Under the pieces are notes generated by a model that did not search any database, had not been told where the DNA came from, and saw only the letters and a program-made list of their open reading frames with translations. Below are positions 38,872-48,607 of a DNA stretch of 64,000 nucleotides, piece by piece. A program made the translations under genes and the position numbers. Each line of letters opens with the position of its first letter. Within the stretch, counting starts at the first letter, position 1. Origin of the DNA: Bufo bufo (Eukaryota > Chordata > Amphibia > Anura > Bufonidae); NCBI RefSeq assembly GCF_905171765.1, contig NC_053394.1, positions 161,975,183 to 162,039,182 on the forward strand, read 5' to 3'.

Positions 38872-40002
38872 ATGATGCAGGAAGAAATTAAATCCTCTTT
38901 TGCGGCTTTTTCCTCTCTTCAAACAGTGAAGCCTGTTTCGGAGCCCCCCGCTAAACGCCACAAATCGGACGATGATGTTTCATCCGACTCTGAGGTTTAT
39001 GGGGGTTCAGCTTCCTCCTCTAAACATATGGAGGATGAAGATAAGCTCTCTGAACGGGATTTTTCAGAAAACAGAAGGAAATTTTATTTCTCCTCTGAGG
39101 ATATGCCCGAGCTTTTAAAAGCCGTCAGAGCTACTATGGGAGTAGAGGAGGTTCCCTCTACGCCGTCAGTACAAGATGAGATGTTTGGAGGTCTCAGGGT
39201 AAAGAAATCCAGAGTCTTCCCTATTAACGAGAACATCAAGGGGATGATTTTGGACGAATGGGCAGATCCGGAGAAACGGCTAGGCGTCGCCAGATCTTTC
39301 CAAAACCGGCTTCTTTTTGATCAGGAAGAAGCTAGGACATTTAATACCATCCCTAAGATTGACGTCCAGGTAGCTAGGGTCAATAAGAAAACCAGCCTAC
39401 CATTTGAGGATGCTTCTCAGCTCAGAGATCCGCTGGATAGAAAGGCTGACGGCCTGCTGAGAAGATCCTGGGAAGCGGCCATGCTCACGCTTAAATCAAG
39501 CATAGCAGCCACTTCGGTGGCCAGATCTATGTTCATCTGGCTCTCTGAGTTAGAGAATAGGACCTCCGATGATTCCTCTACAAATGAAATCATGAGCGCC
39601 ATTCCCCTGTTAAAATCCGCTACAGCCTTTTTGGCAGACGCTTCCGCGGAGTCAGTGCGTTTTTCAGCAAAGGATGCGGGTCTGTCCAATGCAGCTCGCC
39701 GTGCCTTGTGGGTGAAGTGCTGGTCAGGGGACAAAGTATCTAAATCCAGATTATGTGGCATCCCTTTCTCTGGAGAATATGTTTTCGGACCTGAACTAGA
39801 GAAAATCCTAGAGAGGGCCTCCGATAAAAAGAAGGGTTTTCCGGAGGAGAAGGTCTATAAAAGGAAGTATCCCTTTTGTGCCCCTTCCAACCAAGGTAGT
39901 CAATACACGGGGAAGGGCAAGTCGGGCCGTTTCAGTTACCCCAAAGGGGGGAGAGGTAGGGCTCCTGTTTCTGCTCCCCAGAAAGGAAATGGAAACCAGT
40001 GA
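38872..40002 (+). CDS. DIRS gag-like protein (N-terminally truncated)
   Basis: The 376-residue frame starts MMQEEIKSSFAAFSSL; it is open back to about 38,830 but then meets a stop. Recognisable DIRS gag stretches are FYFSSEDMPELLKAVRATMG, the FGGLRVKKSRVFPI block, PFEDASQLRDPLDRKADGLL, ESVRFSAKDAGLSNAARRAL and GIPFSGEYVFGPELEKILE. It ends in a basic Gly-rich tail (GRFSYPKGGRGR). Known DIRS gags have a further N-terminal segment, absent here. No stop or frameshift interrupts what is left. The pol frame begins by overlapping its last residues. Confidence 0.85.
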   Translation: MMQEEIKSSFAAFSSLQTVKPVSEPPAKRHKSDDDVSSDSEVYGGSASSSKHMEDEDKLSERDFSENRRKFYFSSEDMPELLKAVRATMGVEEVPSTPSVQDEMFGGLRVKKSRVFPINENIKGMILDEWADPEKRLGVARSFQNRLLFDQEEARTFNTIPKIDVQVARVNKKTSLPFEDASQLRDPLDRKADGLLRRSWEAAMLTLKSSIAATSVARSMFIWLSELENRTSDDSSTNEIMSAIPLLKSATAFLADASAESVRFSAKDAGLSNAARRALWVKCWSGDKVSKSRLCGIPFSGEYVFGPELEKILERASDKKKGFPEEKVYKRKYPFCAPSNQGSQYTGKGKSGRFSYPKGGRGRAPVSAPQKGNGNQ

Positions 40003-40195
40003 CATCCGGGTGGGGGGGAGATTGAGGATGTTTTTTCCCCGCTGGGAGGAAATATCCTCAAACTCCTGGGCTCTGAGGATTGTAGGGTCGGGTTACAGAA
40101 TACAATTCTCGGACCCTCCCCCAAAGAGATTTTTAGTCACCAAGGTTGCGGTCCCAGACTTCAATCATCCCATTTACGTGGGCATCCGGGAATTA
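39998..40195 (+). CDS. DIRS pol, first segment (before the Penelope insertion)
   Basis: The frame is open from 39,878, overlapping gag. From about 40,010 it reads GGRLRMFFPRWEEISSNSWA and on to DFNHPIYVGIREL, the typical region ahead of DIRS reverse transcriptase. The frame resumes without a shift at 48,114 (same IREL codons, then LAKGVVVKVPLSEQGGGFYS). Confidence 0.8.
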
Positions 40196-40236
40196 ATTTT
40201 CAAAGACCCTTTAGACCCGGGATACTCAAAATTATA

Positions 40237-42983
40237 ATTTAATTCAAATAGCCTAGTTGCCTAGACTAATAAACTCCCGTTTCTGGTCAATATAAAACTT
40301 AACATTTATTTCATTTTATTTGTAAGAAACATAACGTAACGGGAGAACAAAGAATAGTTTAAAATTCTAGGTGTGGTAGGGCACTGGTGGCTGGGATAGG
40401 GGTTACTTCACCCATATAATCAACCCCATAGCATCCGTTTGTCCCACTTTTTCCTTTTGTCAGCAGTAGTTTTACTTTGTCTGCCTAGGTGAGCATAATG
40501 CTAGGAATGCACTTATTCATTCACCCTAAGTCTCTGGAATGTCTAGTGATTTTCCTTTGTGCAATTCTCAGCCACTGGTGTTCAAACACGATCGAGTCTG
40601 CAGTTACTCCGTATTGTAACACTTAGTCCTACCTACTCCCAATCTAAAAACTAGCACAAGAGCTCCCCCAACATGTTTCACCACTGGATGTGGCTTCTTC
40701 AGGGGATGGAGCTACTATCAACAAGAGTGCTTTACCACTGCACCCTTTTAAACATTAGGGGAGGGTCATTAAGTAATCTATAGCCAAACACTACCAAGCA
40801 TTCTTGTCTGACATACCAGTAGCCCAATCTAGTACCTTCGTGTGTTTTTTCAGTCGTTCCGTCACTTCCTTTCTTCCTATGAAGGCTCTGCGCCTGTGTG
40901 AAAACTCTAAACTCCGGTCCGAGAAGCTGTAGGGATATGCGCATGCGCAGGGTCTTTGACTTTTCGTACCCCGCGCCTGCGCACAAACTTTAACCTTTTA
41001 CCTGAAGGAGTTATGTTACAGCGCATGCGTCAGATCTTAGGTTTTATTCTGTTCGCAATATGTTATATTGCGCATGCGCGGGGTCTTTAACATTCCGATC
41101 TGAGATAAAAAGACCATAGAAATATGCGCTTGCGCGTACCGTAGGGGTATGCGCATGCGCAAGGTCTTTAACTTTTTCCCGTATACCGTCCCTGCGCTTG
41201 CGCAAGAACTTTAACTTTTTAGCTCAGGCAGTTATATTATAGCGCATGCGTCAGGTCTTGGATTTTATTCTATTCGTATTGTTATATTACGCATGCACAG
41301 GATCTTTAACATTCCGATCTGAGATCCAAAAGACCATAAGAGTATGCGCTTGCGCAGGGTCTTTAAATTATTACAGTGTATCCTCACTGCGCTTGCGTTA
41401 AAACTCTGACTTAAAGTCAAAGAATTACATTACAACGCATGCGTGGGTCTTGGATTTTATTCTACTTGCGATATATTATATTGCACTTGCGTGAAATCTT
41501 TTAACATTCCGATCTGAAATATTGCATAAAACTGCTTACATCTACACTTGCCTTCTGGTATATTAGTAGGATATAATGGTTTTGGACCTTGATGTAAAAT
41601 TAACTTATTTTGAGGATCAAAATTCATATGGCGACATTTTTTATATCTATACTACCGTTGTATATGCGCATACCTTTTACTTTCAGGTTATGGGGGTGGT
41701 ATCACTACACATATATGTGGACTTAGGATATTCTTATCATTTTATTATTATTTCCTTCATTCCCATGTTTGTATTACATATATATAGTCATAAAATAGCT
41801 ATACTTGCATCTAAACCTAGGATGGTATTATTTTATCAGTCCTTTATCTCTTTATACCTTTCTTTTTACATTTTCTATTCTTATGTGCATATATAGTTCC
41901 CATGAACTTTATCCCCTTACATTCACCTTTTATAGTTATTATTTTTTATTTTTAGGTTCACTATTATTTTCATCTTTTATCCCTATTTTTATAGTGAGGA
42001 TTACGATAGAATCTGATTGAATAGACTGAGGGCTACTGTCTTTATTCTACCAGGTAGTTATACATTTCTCTTATTTCCTCCTTTTTTTCTTTCTTTTTTC
42101 CTTAATAATATTATTTATTTTTTGGAAAGGTGTACCTCCTAATATCTAGATAAAGGCTGTGAAGGAAAATCCTTCATTAAGGCCCTGTGGACTCATTGTA
42201 CCCAGCCTATGTATCCAACGAGCCTCATTTTGTAACAACTTTTTATCAAGGTTGCCACCCCTTGGTCCTAGGGATATTTTCTCTATGCCCCAGAATCTTA
42301 GAACGGAGCTTTTGTTATTATGGAAGTATTTAATATGTCTGGCAATTGATGTATCTTTTCCGGTTTCAATGGAACTGATATGTCCTGAAATACGACGTCT
42401 CAGCTCCTGCACGGTTTTTCCCACGTACAATTTTGGGCATGGGCAGGATGCCAAGTACACTACCCCCTGTGTTTTACACGTGATAAGCTGCCTAATCTCA
42501 TATTCTTTCTTATCCGTAGGGTTTATATACTTTTTTATGCGCGGGACATATCTGCAGAAGGAGCAGTCTCCGCATGGTGAGGATCCTCGGTATCTTTCAA
42601 CCAACTTCCCTGGACTTTCTCCTTTTTCCATCAAATGGCTATGAACCAGCTGATCTTTAAGGTTCTTGCCCCTTCGGTATGTCACTGTTGGTTTAGAGGT
42701 AAGTATCGTATTCAGGTCCCTGTCAGATTTTATTATATGCCAGTGTTTTTCCAATATTCCATATATTTCTTTATTGTATCCGTCATAGGTACCTATACAC
42801 CTAATGATGTCATTTTTCTTTGGGGTAGTTTCCTTAAGGAGATCTTCTCTCTTCGTACTATTAGCTCTATTATAAGCTTTTTTCAAGGGATTTTTGGGGT
42901 AACCTCTCTTTCTAAATCTCTGAAGAAGTTGTTCACTTTCCTTAGAGAAAGAGGCCTCGTCTGAACAGTTCCGGCGTGCCCTC
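40237..42983 (-). repeat. PLE left arm (3' ORF and UTR)
   Basis: Reverse complement of 45,361-48,113 with very few differences (for example one TATTTTTA unit near 41,945). It contains the 3' UTR with its array of GCGCATGCGC words and the last third of the ORF. Confidence 0.9.
40915..41500. promoter_or_regulatory. Array of NRF1-like palindromes in the PLE UTR
   Basis: TGCGCATGCGCAG, TGCGCATGCGCGG, TGCGCTTGCGCAAG and similar words recur about every 40-60 bp with 'gtctttaacattccgatctg' spacers. The consensus matches NRF1 (YGCGCAYGCGCR). The mirror array is at 46,840-47,420. Binding is inferred from motif only. Confidence 0.5.
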
Positions 42984-45348
42984 AAATATTGGCCTACAGG
43001 AATTCCTTTCTTCAGGGATGTAGGATGCCAACTATTCCAATGCAGGTAACTATTTGTTGATGTTGGTTTTCTAAAAACCTCTGTTACCAAATGACCATTT
43101 TCAGTCTTCTTAATTCTCAAGTCAAGAAACACAATCTCCTTATCCTGGATTTCATAGGTATATTTCATCCCTATACTGTTGCGATTTAATTTCTGAGTAA
43201 ATTCACAAAACAAAGAGTGACCCCCATCCCATAGGATGAGAATGTCGTCTATATATCTGCCCCAAAAAATAATGTGGCAGACATATGACGACATTCCCTC
43301 CGTAAAAACGTGATTATTTTCCCACCACCCTAAAAATAAATTAGCATACGTAGGGGCACATGACGTCCCCATCGCAGTACCATTGATTTGCATGTAAAAT
43401 TGTCCCTGAAAAACAAAATAATTGTGCTCCAAAACAAACCTTAGTGAGGACAAAACAAATTGGTTATGCCTATTGAAATTCTGACTTCTCGTGTTTAGGT
43501 AGGACTCAACTGCGTGCATTCCTAGTGAATGTTGGATATTGCTGTAGAGTGACTCTACATCCAAACTAGCTAAAATTGTATCTTGTGTTACAGTGATGTC
43601 ATTAATCTTCAAAAGAAGATCTTTTGTGTCTCTAATATATGAGGGTAGGGTGGTCACAAAAGGTCTCAGTACTTGATCGATGTAGTCGCTAACAGATTGT
43701 GTGAGACACGATTGGTCTTCCTGGAATTGGTTGTTTATCCTTGTGCACTTTTGGGAGGGCATAGAAGGTGGAAATCGTTGGGTTTTTATTATAAAGATAT
43801 TTAAATTCGTCTTTTGTTATTAGGTTTTCCTGCAGTGCTCCATCTAGCAGTTTTTTAAGGTCATCAAGAAATTCTTTTGTAGGGTCACTCGTCAGGGGTT
43901 GATAGATTGATTTATCTTTCAAGAGTCTCAGCACCATATCAACATAGTCACTCCTGTCTTGAATGACTATGTTGCCCCCCTTATCACTCGGCTTTATTAT
44001 GACATCCTCATTTTTCCTAAGGATATCCAGGGCTTTTTGTTCCTCATCATTGAGATTCTGCACTAGGTGGTCTTTCCTCATTTGTAAGGATTTAATATCC
44101 TGAGTGACCAACTGTACAAAAGTCTCAATTTCTTGGAACTGTGTGAACTGTGGAGTCATTTTTGATTTTGGTCTTAAAGTTGAGAAAGGAGGTTCAAGAT
44201 TGATTTGGTAACCCTCACTTTCTTTCTGTAGTGACTCCAAAATCTCCACACATCTCCTCTCTTTGTCATATAGTCTCCGTGAATCACTTTCTTCTTGTTT
44301 GTGTACCTTATGCAAAGCTAACTTGCGCGCAAAAAGGTTCACATCCTTGATCCATAGGAACTTGTCACATTGTGGGACCGGAGTAAAGGTAAGGCCTTTA
44401 CTTAGAAGCATTTTTTCTGATGGTTTTAAGACATATTTTGACAAGTTAATAACTTGTTTATCGTCTGGATCAATTTGATCCTCAAAAGATGTCCCAACAG
44501 TTATTTGCTGTAGCCCCACCTCTCTCGGTCCCTCAACTGAACCCCTGTTTGGCCTAAAAAAAGGGGGGCAATATTTGTTGTTTTTTCTCCCAACCCCATA
44601 TTCATTTGTGATGAGTACGCCTGCATTGAAGGTTGTGATGTTTGAGGTTGGAACATTGCTTGCGCCTGACTCGTGTTCCCTCCCTGAGATGTACCAAAGG
44701 AGAAAGATTGTGTAGGTTGTGAGGATTGCACACTTGGAGGGAGATAAGATGGTCCAGATACCCCACTTGCACTTAGTGTACCTTGTTTTCCTGTCGGATC
44801 CCTTATACATGGTTGAAGAGATTCACGTCTTTCTAGGGATATTGTCTCTTTTTGGTCTTACGTTTGGTTCCCTTGGAACGATTCCCTTGTCCCGTGGAGC
44901 TGTATCCTGACCCCTCTGTTCCTGAGGTTTCCGTTTCAGAATTATCCCTGTATATTCTTTGTGGGTTTCTGTTATTCCCTCTATTCCTCCAAATGTACAC
45001 ACGATTACTCTCAAAGTCTGACCGATCTCTAAGATATTTTGCGTGTTTCCTTTCTTTAATTTCGTTTTGCAACGTATCTATATTTTTCTTTATTTTTTGT
45101 TCCAAATCAGGAAACTCCGGATGTTGGCCAAATTCCTGTATTTCTCTTATTTCTTTCTCCAATTGTTGATCTACCTTCTTGAAGACTTCCTTTTCATATT
45201 CTGCTAAATATTTTAATAATCTCAAGGAGCACTCTGTTAGGAGATCTTCCCAACCTTTAGTGAACTGAGTATCTTCTAGATGTACGTTTGGTCTCAGAGG
45301 AATACGTAGTCCTCTGTATACCATGCCCTGTTGTATATAAGTTTCCAA
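42146..45348 (-). pseudogene. PLE polyprotein: RT and GIY-YIG endonuclease, frameshifted
   Basis: Three minus-strand frames form one protein. 45,348-44,833 is a charged coiled-coil leader (VDQQLEKEIREIQEFGQHPE). 44,810-43,689 contains the PLE DKG motif (KPSDKGGNIVIQ) and ALPKVHKDKQPIPGRPIVSH. 43,762-42,146 has the RT catalytic block (NGTAMGTSCAPTYANLFLGW, then RYIDDILILW at residues about 168-177, then FLDLRI). It also has a Cys cluster (CGDCSFCRY) and the GIY-YIG nuclease (VVYLASCPCPKLYVGKTVQE, RRRISGH, and NEARWI). Two frame changes (near 44,820 and 43,700-43,760) disable it. The Cys cluster before GIY-YIG suggests the Neptune-type group, which I hold tentatively. Confidence 0.88.
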
Positions 45349-45457
45349 ACTTGCTACCTCGAGGGCACGCCGGAACTGTTCAGACGAGGCCTCTTTCTCT
45401 AAGGAAAATGAACAACTTCTTCAGAGATTTAGAAAGAGAGGTTACCCCAAAAATCCC

Positions 45458-46198
45458 TTGAAAAAAGCTTATAATAGAGCTAATAGTACGAAGAGAGAAG
45501 ATCTCCTTAAGGAAACTACCCCAAAGAAAAATGACATCATTAGGTGTATAGGTACCTATGACGGATACAATAAAGAAATATATGGAATATTGGAAAAACA
45601 CTGGCATATAATAAAATCTGACAGGGACCTGAATACGATACTTACCTCTAAACCAACAGTGACATACCGAAGGGGCAAGAACCTTAAAGATCAGCTGGTT
45701 CATAGCCATTTGATGGAAAAAGGAGAAAGTCCAGGGAAGTTGGTTGAAAGATACCGAGGATCCTCACCATGCGGAGACTGCTCCTTCTGCAGATATGTCC
45801 CGCGCATAAAAAAGTATATAAACCCTACGGATAAGAAAGAATATGAGATCAGGCAGCTTATCACGTGTAAAACACAGGGGGTAGTGTACTTGGCATCCTG
45901 CCCATGCCCAAAATTGTACGTGGGAAAAACCGTGCAGGAGCTGAGACGTCGTATTTCAGGACATATCAGTTCCATTCAAACCGGAAAAGATACATCAATT
46001 GCCAGACATATTAAATACTTCCATAATAACAAAAGCTCCGTTCTAAGATTCTGGGGCATAGAGAAAATATCCCTAGGACCAAGGGGTGGCAACCTTGATA
46101 AAAAGTTGTTACAAAATGAGGCTCGTTGGATACATAGGCTGGGTACAATGAGTCCACAGGGCCTTAATGAAGGATTTTCCTTCACAGCCTTTATCTAG
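45458..46198 (+). pseudogene. PLE C-terminal part, plus strand (linker and GIY-YIG)
   Basis: The 246 codons match the last third of the minus-strand ORF nearly residue for residue, from KKAYNRANSTKRED to the end FSFTAFI. The RT is missing, so this is a 5'-truncated copy. The only difference I see is Gln for Glu in SSIQTGKD. Confidence 0.88.
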
Positions 46199-46839
46199 AT
46201 ATTAGGAGGTACACCTTTCCAAAAAATAAATAATATTATTAAGAAAAAAAGAAAGAAAAAAAGAAGGAAATAAGAGAAATGTATAACTACCTGGTAGAAT
46301 AAAGACAGTAGCCCTCAGTCTATTCAATCAGATTCTATCGTAATCCTCACTATAAAAATAGGGATAAAAGATGAAAATAATAGTGAACCTAAAAATAAAA
46401 ATAAAAAATAATAACTATAAAAGGTGAATGTAAGGGGATAAAGTTCATGGGAACTATATATGCACATAAGAATAGAAAATGTAAAAAGAAAGGTATAAAG
46501 AGATGAAGGACTGATAAAATAATACCATCCTAGGTTTAGATGCAAGTATAGCTATTTTATGACTATATATATGTAATACAAACATGGGAATGAAGGAAAT
46601 AATAATAAAATGATAAGAATATCCTAAGTCCACATATATGTGTAGTGATACCACCCCCATAACCTGAAAGTAAAAGGTATGCGCATATACAACGGTAGTA
46701 TAGATATAAAAAATGTCGCCATATGAATTTTGATCCTCAAAATAAGTAAATTTTACATCAAGGTCCAAAACCATTATATCCTACTAATATACCAGAAGGC
46801 AAGTGTAGATGTATGCAGTTTTATGCAATATTTCAGATC

Positions 46840-47420
46840 GGAATGTTAAAAGATTTCACGCAAGTGTAATATTATATATCGCAAGTAGAATAAAATCCAA
46901 GACCCACGCATGCGTTGTAATGTAATTCTTTGACTTTAAGTCAGAGTTTTAACGCAAGCGCAGTGAGGATACACTGTAATAATTTAAAGACCTTGCGCAA
47001 GCGCATACTCTTATGGTCTTTTGGATCTCAGATCGGAATGTTAAAGATCCTGCGCATGCGCAATATAACAATGCGAATAGAATAAAATCTAAGACCTGAC
47101 GCATGCGCTATAATATAACTGCTTGAGCTAAAAAGTTAAAGTTCTTGCGCAAGCGCAGGGACGGTATACTGGAAAAAGTTAAAGACCTTGCGCATGCGCA
47201 TACCCCTACGGCACGCGCAAGCGCATATTTCTATGGTCTTTTTATCTCAGATCGGAATGTTAAAGATCCCGCGCATGCGCAATATAACATATTGCGAACA
47301 GAATAAAATCTAAGATCTGACGCATGCGCTGTAACATAACTCCTTCAGGTAAAAGGTTAAAGTTTGTGCGCAGGCGCGGGGTACGAAAAGTCAAAGACCC
47401 TGCGCATGCGCATATCCCTA
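46840..47420. promoter_or_regulatory. Mirror array of NRF1-like palindromes
   Basis: The same array as at 40,915-41,500 in inverted order. Several sites differ by single bases, so the two arrays have diverged slightly. Confidence 0.5.
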
Positions 47421-48126
47421 CAGCTTCTCGGACCGGAGTTTAGAGTTTTCACACAGGCGCAGAGCCTTCATAGGAAGAAAGGAAGTGACGGAACGACTGA
47501 AAAAACACACGAAGGTACTAGATTGGGCTACTGGTATGTCAGACAAGAATGCTTGGTAGTGTTTGGCTATAGATTACTTAATGACCCTCCCCTAATGTTT
47601 AAAAGGGTGCAGTGGTAAAGCACTCTTGTTGATAGTAGCTCCATCCCCTGAAGAAGCCACATCCAGTGGTGAAACATGTTGGGGGAGCTCTTGTGCTAGT
47701 TTTTAGATTGGGAGTAGGTAGGACTAAGTGTTACAATACGGAGTAACTGCAGACTCGATCGTGTTTGAACACCAGTGGCTGAGAATTGCACAAAGGAAAA
47801 TCACTGGACATTCCAGAGACTTAGGGTGAATGAATAAGTGCATTCCTAGCATTATGCTCACCTAGGCAGACAAAGTAAAACTACTGCTGACAAAAGGAAA
47901 AAGTGGGACAAACGGATGCTATGGGGTTGATTATATGGGTGAAGTAACCCCTATCCCAGCCACCAGTGCCCTACCACACCTAGAATTTTAAACTATTCTT
48001 TGTTCTCCCGTTATGTTATGTTTCTTACAAATAAAATGAAATAAATGTTAAGTTTTATATTGACCAGAAACGGGAGTTTATTAGTCTAGGCAACTAGGCT
48101 ATTTGAATTAAATCATCCGGGAATTA

Positions 48127-48607
48127 CTCGCAAAGGGGGTAGTGGTGAAAGTACCTCTATCCGAACAGGGAGGGGGTTTCTATTCCAACCTCTTCCTAGT
48201 GAAGAAGGAGGGATCCTACCGCACAATTATAAACTTAAAGCGCCTGAACAGATACATTACTTATCAAAAATTCAGGATGGAGACCCTAAGATCTATAGTC
48301 CCTTTGCTCCAAAGCAATTCAGTAATGTGCTCGGTCGATCTGACCGACGCCTATTATCATGTACCAATACATCCCAGCTCTCAACGGTTCTTAAGGTTCG
48401 CGGTCAGAGACCATCACGGCAGAATCCTTCATTACCAATTCACCTCTCTCCCCTTCGGCATATCATCAGCCCCTCGAGTTTTTACAAAGCTAATGATCGA
48501 GGTAGTGGCTTATCTAAGAAAGAAAGGTCTGACAGTCTTTCCGTACTTGGACGACTTTCTGATTTCAAACAGTTCCGCTCCTCTCCTGCTGAGAGATCTG
48601 TTTCTTC
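48127..48607 (+). CDS. DIRS pol, reverse transcriptase N-terminal and palm
   Basis: This continues the frame of 39,998-40,195. It contains GFYSNLFLVKKEGSYRTIIN, SVDLTDAYYHVPIHP, FTSLPFGISSAPRVFTKLM and the catalytic FPYLDDFLI. The frame is lost near 48,600; the correct continuation is +1 (RQTLESLGW...). The open frame that carries on to 49,461 is out of register. Confidence 0.88.

Larger units (their letters stand above)
40196..48113 (-). mobile_element. Penelope-like element (PLE) with inverted flanking copy
   Basis: The 13-bp target duplication catccgggaatta lies at 40,183-40,195 and 48,114-48,126. Inside, a minus-strand PLE (45,360 to 40,237) is joined head to head with a 5'-truncated plus-strand copy (45,361-48,113). 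The two share arms of about 2.75 kb (40,237-42,983 and 45,361-48,113) that look almost identical. A 41-nt extra tail (40,196-40,236) sits between the left target copy and the arm, recalling the terminal extension known from Penelope insertions. The unit inserted as one piece in the DIRS pol gene. Confidence 0.88.
45361..48113 (+). repeat. PLE right arm (inverted partial copy)
   Basis: Plus-strand, 5'-truncated PLE copy starting gagggcacgccggaactg. It is the reverse complement of 40,237-42,983. Confidence 0.9.

Noticed and set aside
42159..42964. Plus-strand ORFs opposite the Penelope gene
   Set aside because: Shadow frames of the minus-strand RT/GIY-YIG coding sequence.
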